A stretch of 64,000 nucleotides of DNA from the NCBI GenBank assembly GCA_045591175.1, contig JAZNSI010000020.1, forward strand, positions 124,001 to 188,000, written 5' to 3'. This DNA comes from UBA11524 sp045591175. Lineage in GTDB: Bacteria; Bacillota; Clostridia; Christensenellales; Aristaeellaceae. The position numbers were made by a program, and so were the translations under genes. Of the stretch, positions 59,927 to 64,000 are shown one piece after another. The notes below the pieces were generated by a model. It saw nothing but the letters and a program-made list of their open reading frames with translations. It made no database searches and was not told the origin of the DNA. Each line of letters begins with the position of its first letter. Position 1 is the stretch's first letter.

Positions 59927-60436
59927 TCAGGCCGACGCCTTATCGGCCTGATTGTCCACTGCGGTTTCTACTGCCTTGGCCGCAACACGCGCGTCAGCTT
60001 CTGCGGCAGCCTTCTTGTAACTGTCCAGGGCATCCCACATGATTTCGCCGGTTTCCTTGTCCACAACCAGCAGCTTGCCATAGTGCGGGAACTTCTCCTT
60101 GAACCATTCGGAGACGAATTTGTAGGCACTGCGGTGGGCACGGCTCTGCAGCTTGATCCGCTTGTATTCTGCAAAGTTGGCTGCCGCATCAGGCATGGCG
60201 CGGATGAAGTCTTCCATCATTTTGTAGGTGACCAGGCTGTTGGTCTTGGATTTGTAGACCTTTAGGGTGGCGTTGGGGAACTTGGCCAGGATGCGGTTCA
60301 TCAAGTGGTATTCATTGGTGCCATAGGCGTTGCTGTTCTTCTCGAACTCAGCGGTCATGTACAGGGTGGCGGTAGCGAAGTCGTAGTAGTAGCCAGCGTT
60401 CTTCAGGGCGGCGGTAACAACACTCTTATTAGTCAT
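59927..60436 (-). CDS. Tandem paralogue family member 1
   Basis: 169 residues. A beta N-terminus is followed by TYKMMEDFIRAMPDAAANFAEYKRIK...YKFVSEWFKEKFPHY. The same arrangement (a T-Y-x-x-M-x-x-Y/F-I helix, a linking helix, then an aromatic W-F...Y/F segment) recurs in the next two genes upstream. A long Ala-rich tail follows. Function unknown. Confidence 0.65.
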   Translation of the reverse strand: MTNKSVVTAALKNAGYYYDFATATLYMTAEFEKNSNAYGTNEYHLMNRILAKFPNATLKVYKSKTNSLVTYKMMEDFIRAMPDAAANFAEYKRIKLQSRAHRSAYKFVSEWFKEKFPHYGKLLVVDKETGEIMWDALDSYKKAAAEADARVAAKAVETAVDNQADKASA

Positions 60437-60471
60437 GGTGGTGTCCTCTCTTTCTCTTGTCGGTTGAGTAA

Positions 60472-60882
60472 TCAGGCAGCAGGGTTGGGATTGTGGACGA
60501 TGCGGTAGTCCTCATCGAATTCCGGCACTGCATCGTAGCGGGGGAAGGTGGCGCGGAACCAGGCATTGACGTACTGGGTGCGGTCTTTGCGGCTCTTGGA
60601 GCTTTCGCGAACGGACTCGAATTCCTTCTGCATATCCTCTGCATCGTCCAGCATGGCGATGTAGTCCTGCATCATCTTGTAGGTCAGCAGCGGGAGCTTG
60701 CCAGCCTTCGGCTTGGGGTGACGCTTGCGGTTTTCCACCAGGACGCGAAGGCCCATGTCGCTGAACCGGGTCAGCAGGTCGAATTCATCGGAATTGATCT
60801 GGGTGGCGGCGTCCATGAACTTGCGGGAGACGGTGACGGTTTTGTTGAGGTAGTTGACCTCATATACGCGAGTGCGCTTCAT
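60472..60882 (-). CDS. Tandem paralogue family member 2
   Basis: 136 residues. The N-terminus VNYLNKTVTVSRKFMDAATQINSDEFDLL corresponds to ITVTKEFMILAGQFDTQEFEIL in member 3. The shared block is LTYKMMQDYIAMLDDAEDMQKEF...YVNAWFRATFPRY. AGGAGGACACGCAAC precedes the ATG. The genes are 14 and 35 bases apart, so it is one operon. Confidence 0.7.
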   Translation of the reverse strand: MKRTRVYEVNYLNKTVTVSRKFMDAATQINSDEFDLLTRFSDMGLRVLVENRKRHPKPKAGKLPLLTYKMMQDYIAMLDDAEDMQKEFESVRESSKSRKDRTQYVNAWFRATFPRYDAVPEFDEDYRIVHNPNPAA

Positions 60883-60896
60883 GTTGCGTGTCCTCC

Positions 60897-61328
60897 TTAT
60901 TCTTCGTCGTCGGGGTTGTAGAGCAGATGAGCATCGGAAGCAACCTTTTTGGCCTTCTGGGCATCCTGGAACTTTTTGAAGTCCTCACCGTACTTGTCCA
61001 GGAACCACTTCTTCACCAGGGCGTAGGTGCCGCGCATGGTCTTGGCGACCTTTTGAACGGCTTCGAACTCAGCCAGGGCGTCGTCCAGGGTTTCGGGTGC
61101 CTCAGTACCTTTGATGTAGTTGCGCATGTTGTCGTAAGTCAGGTCGCCGTAGTCGCGCTTGTTGGGGTTGCGGGTGATGGTGCGGATCTGGATGTCGTAG
61201 CCGGGGTGGTTTTGCTGCAGCTCGTTCAGGATCTCGAACTCCTGGGTGTCGAACTGTCCGGCGAGAATCATGAATTCCTTGGTAACGGTAATGGTCTTCT
61301 TCTGGCGATTAATCACGGGCGTCTTCAT
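60897..61328 (-). CDS. Tandem paralogue family member 3
   Basis: 143 residues. The start INRQKKTITVTKEFMILAG and the block LTYDNMRNYIKGTEAPETLDDALAEFEAV...YALVKKWFLDKYGEDF define the family. It is the first gene of the operon; AGGAGGAACACCCACC precedes the ATG. Confidence 0.7.
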   Translation of the reverse strand: MKTPVINRQKKTITVTKEFMILAGQFDTQEFEILNELQQNHPGYDIQIRTITRNPNKRDYGDLTYDNMRNYIKGTEAPETLDDALAEFEAVQKVAKTMRGTYALVKKWFLDKYGEDFKKFQDAQKAKKVASDAHLLYNPDDEE

Positions 61329-61402
61329 GGTGGGTGTTCCTCCTTTTTAGTTCAGGGCTTTGGTGTTTCCCTCACCCTGTGCCTATATAATACGAAATGT
61401 TA

Positions 61403-61420
61403 AGTCCACATGTATGGACT
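61403..61420. promoter_or_regulatory. Inverted repeat at the promoter of the tandem-paralogue operon
   Basis: AGTCCA (61403-61408) and TGGACT (61415-61420) with a 6-base spacer lie 10 bases upstream of a minus-strand TATTAT (61387-61392), where the -35 would be. It is likely an operator. Confidence 0.55.
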
Positions 61421-61942
61421 CAAAACGTTTTAGATGTTAACTATATAAAAATTTTGCAGTTCTAAAACATCAAAACTGCAAATTCGGTATCAAAGTTCAG
61501 AAAAAATGCGGATTATTTGCTTGAAAATGAATGGTGGATGTAGAAATTCAAAGAATCTTGCAAAAATTCAAAACACACGCCGCGCGCAAAATGCTGAAAT
61601 TTTATGGACTCTGAACAAACTCACCTTCGACATGTTGGTTGAGATGCATAAAATCATCGAATAAACGGATTTTCGCATCTGCACTAATTTGTTGCGACTA
61701 TTTGAGCCTTCCGAGATGTATCGCCAGCCTCATTTTGATCCCGAAGACTGACAAACATGTGCGTAATCACCCGAAAGACATACCCCTGGGCTGCGGAGTT
61801 GTCTTTTCAACTGAAGAAGATGTAAGATGAGTCCTCAATCAAACAACTTAACGCAAAATCAGGAGGACATTGCGCGGGAATGAACGTGTTATTTCTGCTT
61901 AGATGCAGTGTTAATGCGGCGTTGCATAGTTATGAGGCCACA
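61421..61942. other. AT-rich stretch without a supported gene
   Basis: It has an inverted repeat TTTGCAGTT/AACTGCAAA near 61454-61482. Frames such as 61639-61830 lack a ribosome binding site. Near 61861 an AGGAGG is followed by ATG at 61880 and a 33-codon frame that ends inside the terminator at 61948, which I regard as weak. Confidence 0.5.
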
Positions 61943-61972
61943 AAAACAGACTGGCAGCAAGACTGCCAGTCT
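61943..61972 (-). terminator. Terminator for minus-strand small genes
   Basis: On the minus strand AGACTGGCAG and CTGCCAGTCT form a 10-base stem with a 5-base loop, followed by GTTTTTG. Confidence 0.88.
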
Positions 61973-61983
61973 AGGTGAGGGAA

Positions 61984-62136
61984 TCAACGTATGTTGTAGA
62001 TTTGGAGTCCGTCGTGATTACCACGTTTGATGGGCATCTCACGTCTTACCCGATCCGTCTCCGAAATACTGGATGTATGCGGATGTTCATTCCGCCCACG
62101 TGATGTCTGGCGAACCAGACTATAATGCTTGTCGAT
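61984..62136 (-). pseudogene. 50-codon ORF with ATC where a start codon is expected
   Basis: On the minus strand AAAGGAGG (cctcc at 62142-62146) is followed after 5 bases by ATC GAC AAG CAT, and an open frame of 50 codons to the TGA at 61984, just before a strong terminator. The encoded peptide is basic and polar (DKHYSLVRQTSRGRNEHPH). The ideal site and spacing suggest a start codon changed from ATG to ATC. Initiation at ATC is rare. Confidence 0.45.
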
Positions 62137-62208
62137 AGTAGCCTCCTTTCTTCTATATGCTAGAACATGATCAAGGATGGAGTCGCTACCATCCCTTAGG
62201 GTTAATCC

Positions 62209-62346
62209 TTACTTGCGCTTGTTCTTGCGATTGCGGAGCGGGAACGCATCATAGCCATAGTCCTTGGCATGGATTACCCGACCGTTACGAAGTGTAATGC
62301 TAGCAGCGAAACCGTCAGTGGCTTGCTGCGTCTTCTTCTTGCCCAT
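62209..62346 (-). CDS. Small basic protein, unknown
   Basis: 45 residues from the ATG at 62346, with AAGGAGG 7 bases upstream. Basic ends (MGKKK; LRNRKNKRK) flank ITLRNGRVIHAKDYGYDAF. It may bind nucleic acid. It precedes the ATC-started frame and shares the terminator at 61943. Confidence 0.6.
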   Translation of the reverse strand: MGKKKTQQATDGFAASITLRNGRVIHAKDYGYDAFPLRNRKNKRK

Positions 62347-62397
62347 TATGTGTCCTCCTTCCTCTTCAAGTCTTTTCGAAAAGAATCCGAAAAGCTC

Positions 62398-62426
62398 TTG
62401 CGTCGAAAGAATTTTGCTGCTATACT
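62398..62426 (+). promoter_or_regulatory. Orphan plus-strand promoter
   Basis: TTGCGT (62398-62403), a 17-base spacer and TATACT (62421-62426). A strong terminator follows within 80 bases. Confidence 0.75.
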
Positions 62427-62432
62427 GGTCTT

Positions 62433-62508
62433 GCTTTGTGAAGTATAGGCGACTCAGCCATATGCTTTCGACGTATTGCTGCAGGATGGGGAGATCCTGC
62501 AGCTTTTT
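62433..62508 (+). ncRNA. Predicted short RNA between a promoter and a terminator
   Basis: Transcription from TATACT (62421) would start near 62433. A perfect terminator with arms GCTGCAGGAT (62478-62487) and ATCCTGCAGC (62494-62503) and a TTTTT tail ends it at about 62508. The RNA would be about 75 bases long. It contains no start with a ribosome binding site. It is divergent from the small basic protein gene. Confidence 0.55.
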
Positions 62509-62800
62509 GTGTCCCAAGTACTCGGCTGGACACTACACGCAGGCGTTTGGGGAATGCACGTTTCCGTATTTCTCCTGCGTGCGTGATATACTACCATACT
62601 GTTGTGGGCTTGACAATGGCATATGTGGTAGAAATCAAAGCCATGTCTATCAATCTCTTGTGCTTTCTGCGTTTTATGATGAAAAAAATATCTATATATT
62701 GTGCTTGGCCATTTGGTCGACTTCAAAATACCGTTAACTGAGTGTGATTTGACAAAACCGAGAGGTGATACGGGCTCTGTAAACTGATTTGAAATAAACA

Positions 62801-62832
62801 GCACTCTAGCAGAGAAGACTGCCAGAGTGCTC
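62801..62832. repeat. Inverted repeat near the right end
   Basis: AGCACTCT-a-GCAG pairs with CTGC-c-AGAGTGCT (one internal mismatch). On the minus strand GTTTATTT follows, so it may be a weak terminator. Nothing else of note in 62509-62886. Confidence 0.5.
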
Positions 62833-62886
62833 TGAAAGTAATGAGAATAGGAGCTTTTGCTGGTTCTTTTGATTACATGTAAACCC

Positions 62887-62907
62887 TGACCCCAATCGGG
62901 ACCCCAA
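62887..62907. promoter_or_regulatory. Candidate integrase arm-type sites, right end
   Basis: TGACCCCAA (62887-62895) and GGACCCCAA (62899-62907), with the same 12-base spacing as the left-end pair. Confidence 0.6.
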
Positions 62908-63035
62908 ACACGTGTAAAATCTAGTCTGAGACTATGTTAAACAATTCCTGAACGCATTTCCGCGTATTCGAACATGTAATGAAGGAATCTTTTGCGCAGC
63001 ACTGGTGACGTCTCTTCACAAAACAAGAACACCCG

Positions 63036-63138
63036 TTCGCATTGTAGAGGTCACCGGTTCGAATCCGGTATGCTCCACCACAAATCCTGCATTTCGATGC
63101 AGGATTTTTTGCTTTTTGTGCTCGTTTTTGCAGGATTT
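63036..63138 (+). repeat. attR direct repeat with 3' part of tRNA-Ala
   Basis: It repeats the tRNA from the anticodon loop, the CCA end, the terminator (63082-63110) and 27 more bases. It differs from attL only by one extra T. It has no 5' tRNA half and no promoter, so it is not a functional tRNA. Confidence 0.95.
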
Positions 63139-63278
63139 TAGGTGTCAAAACTACATCTAAATACATCTTTGTATTTGAGCCGATAGAAATAAGTTGGAGA
63201 TTTTCCATAGGTGATACTAATGTAGTGTAACAGAGTGAAATCTGTGAGCATCTATGAACGGACTATATGCAAGGTGGT

Positions 63279-63310
63279 AAACCACGCCTCCATCAGAGCC
63301 GTGGTTTTTT
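63279..63310 (+). terminator. Terminator in the right flank
   Basis: AAACCACG (63279-63286) pairs with CGTGGTTT (63300-63307), then TTT. It ends no gene in this window, and may be a host terminator displaced from its gene by the insertion. Confidence 0.75.
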
Positions 63311-63384
63311 GTCTTTACAATGACCACCCGGTAAACTTCTGAGAGCAGCCACCGTCGCACATCGCTTTTCTTTGCATCCAGTGC

Positions 63385-63413
63385 TTGACAGAAACGGCAG
63401 GTTGGTATATCGT
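63385..63413 (+). promoter_or_regulatory. Promoter of rhaM-rhaB
   Basis: TTGACA (63385-63390), a 17-base spacer and TATCGT (63408-63413), 62 bases before the ATG. Confidence 0.55.
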
Positions 63414-63474
63414 GATAGAAAGATATTCTCGCAACGTTTATCATGTAATAATCTTCATCAAAGGAGTAGCAGGT

Positions 63475-63792
63475 ATGGAACGATTTGCATGGAAAGGCCG
63501 CATTAAGCCCGGAATGCAGGCAGAATACAAGCGCCGTCATGACGAGATCTGGCCGGAAATGGTGGAGCTGCTTAAAGCCGCCGGCATCCGCAACTACACC
63601 ATCTGGTCGGACGGCGATGTGCTCTTTGGCTACTACGAATGCGAAAAGGGCATCGAGTTTGCCGAGAAGGCCCAGGCCGGCAGCCCCATCGTTGACAGGT
63701 GGAACGCGTACATGGACGATGTGCTGGAGCTGGAAATGGATCCCGTCACCGGCGCACAGCCCAAAATGACCTGCATGTTCCTGATGGAGTGA
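63475..63792 (+). CDS. rhaM: L-rhamnose mutarotase
   Basis: 105 residues from the ATG at 63475, with AAGGAG nine bases upstream. It interconverts alpha- and beta-L-rhamnose. FAWKGRIKPGMQAEYKRRHDEIWPEM contains the conserved Tyr and His, and NYTIWSDGDVLFGYYECEKG follows, with the family's C-terminal MTCMFLME. The rhamnulokinase gene begins 6 bases later, making a rhamnose operon. Confidence 0.95.
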   Translation: MERFAWKGRIKPGMQAEYKRRHDEIWPEMVELLKAAGIRNYTIWSDGDVLFGYYECEKGIEFAEKAQAGSPIVDRWNAYMDDVLELEMDPVTGAQPKMTCMFLME

Positions 63793-63798
63793 TTTGTG

Positions 63799-64000
63799 AT
63801 GAAAACCTATCTTGCAATCGACATCGGCGCGTCCAGCGGACGACATATCGTGGCCTGGCTGGAAAACGGGAAGATCGAAACCCGTGAGGTATACCGCTTC
63901 CCCAACGGCGCAGAACTCAAGAACGGTCATCTTTGCTGGGACATTGAAGGCCTGAAGCAGCACGTCGTCGCAGGCCTCAAGGCCGCCGGGGAACAAGGCT
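63799..64000 (+). CDS. rhaB: Rhamnulokinase (partial, 5' end)
   Basis: The first 67 residues are visible. MKTYLAIDIGASSGRHIVAWLENGKI is the ATP-binding start of FGGY kinases with the RhaB-type GASSGR, and NGHLCWDIEGL follows. GGAG is 9 bases before the ATG. It phosphorylates L-rhamnulose in the cytoplasm. Confidence 0.93.
   Translation, partial: MKTYLAIDIGASSGRHIVAWLENGKIETREVYRFPNGAELKNGHLCWDIEGLKQHVVAGLKAAGEQG

Larger units (their letters stand above)
30005..63138. mobile_element. Integrative element in tRNA-Ala(CGC)
   Basis: About 33.0 kb bounded by a 102/103-base direct repeat. The left copy starts in the anticodon loop of the intact tRNA. The tyrosine integrase gene lies 74 bases inside the left repeat and points toward it. 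Content is typical of a defence island: ArdC-type antirestriction, type III and type IV restriction, HipA-like kinase, recombinase and many small unknown genes. Base composition and codon use are more AT-rich than the flanks. No relaxase, VirB4/TraG-like or replication initiator gene of clear type was seen, so self-transfer is not supported by this sequence. Confidence 0.92.

Noticed and set aside
61639..61830. 63-codon plus-strand frame in the AT-rich gap
   Set aside because: No ribosome binding site, promoter or recognisable motif.
63036..63138. Second tRNA-Ala at the right end
   Set aside because: Only the part from the anticodon loop to CCA is present; without the 5' half it cannot be a functional tRNA.
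29998..63140. CRISPR array within the element
   Set aside because: I looked for regularly spaced 25-40 base repeats and found none; repeats seen are att copies, operators and hairpins.
62921..63208. Minus-strand ORF with GGAYRIRTGDLYNAN
   Set aside because: It is the antisense of the tRNA-Ala 3' part and terminator; the same peptide appears at 29980-30168 for the same reason.

Overview
The window looks like a chromosome segment from an anaerobic gut bacterium of the Clostridia (Bacillota). The evidence is Gram-positive style ribosome binding sites (AAGGAGG), sigma-A type promoters with 17-base spacers, a CotH-like protein, a Spo0A-like domain and carbohydrate-utilisation genes. No marker gene allows a species call. 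The flanks are GC-rich; the inserted region from about 30 to 63 kb is visibly more AT-rich.

Left flank (1-29.9 kb): the start of purC; a DUF4342-type membrane protein; a GH38 alpha-mannosidase; a secreted CotH-like protein; a four-gene set (HAD phosphatase, TIM-barrel isomerase/epimerase, EamA exporter, AadA-like nucleotidyltransferase); a complete Opp/Dpp-type ABC importer (14287-16179 binding protein, then two permeases and two ATPases); a putative (alpha/alpha)-barrel glycan enzyme divergent from a GH29 alpha-L-fucosidase; two GH105 unsaturated glycosyl hydrolases; an MBL-fold hydrolase; a nitroreductase; a paralogous pair of membrane proteins; deoC; a 2H phosphoesterase; an SH3b-domain exported protein; and murG. 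Right flank (63.1-64 kb): rhaM and the start of rhaB. Together the flanks suggest use of fucose-, mannose- and rhamnose/uronate-containing glycans.

Centre (30005-63138): an integrative element of about 33 kb in tRNA-Ala(CGC). It is bounded by a 102/103-base direct repeat that starts in the anticodon loop and runs past the tRNA terminator. The tyrosine integrase lies just inside the left end, and paired GACCCCAA sites occur inside both ends. I see no relaxase, coupling protein or conjugation genes, so it may be a mobilizable or satellite-type island. Its cargo falls in blocks: regulators and a metallopeptidase (31.5-33.7 kb); an ECF sigma / anti-sigma / secreted protein operon (33.9-35.8 kb); a lone Spo0A C-terminal domain (36.5 kb); an HNH-like gene; an XRE/HipA-like pair divergent from an ArdC-type antirestriction operon; a serine recombinase; a GmrSD-like type IV restriction gene; a zinc-ribbon/membrane pair; a six-gene operon encoding a PLD/SNF2 helicase, a DUF4391-like protein, a small protein, type III Mod, a HEPN-like protein and type III Res; then small genes including three tandem paralogues, and a likely small RNA.

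The most interesting points are the extended type III restriction operon with a HEPN-like gene wedged between mod and res, the GmrSD gene bracketed by near-identical hairpins, single-base lesions in three small element genes (two in-frame ambers and one ATC in place of a start), the paired integrase arm-type sites, and an orphan promoter-terminator unit predicting a short RNA.
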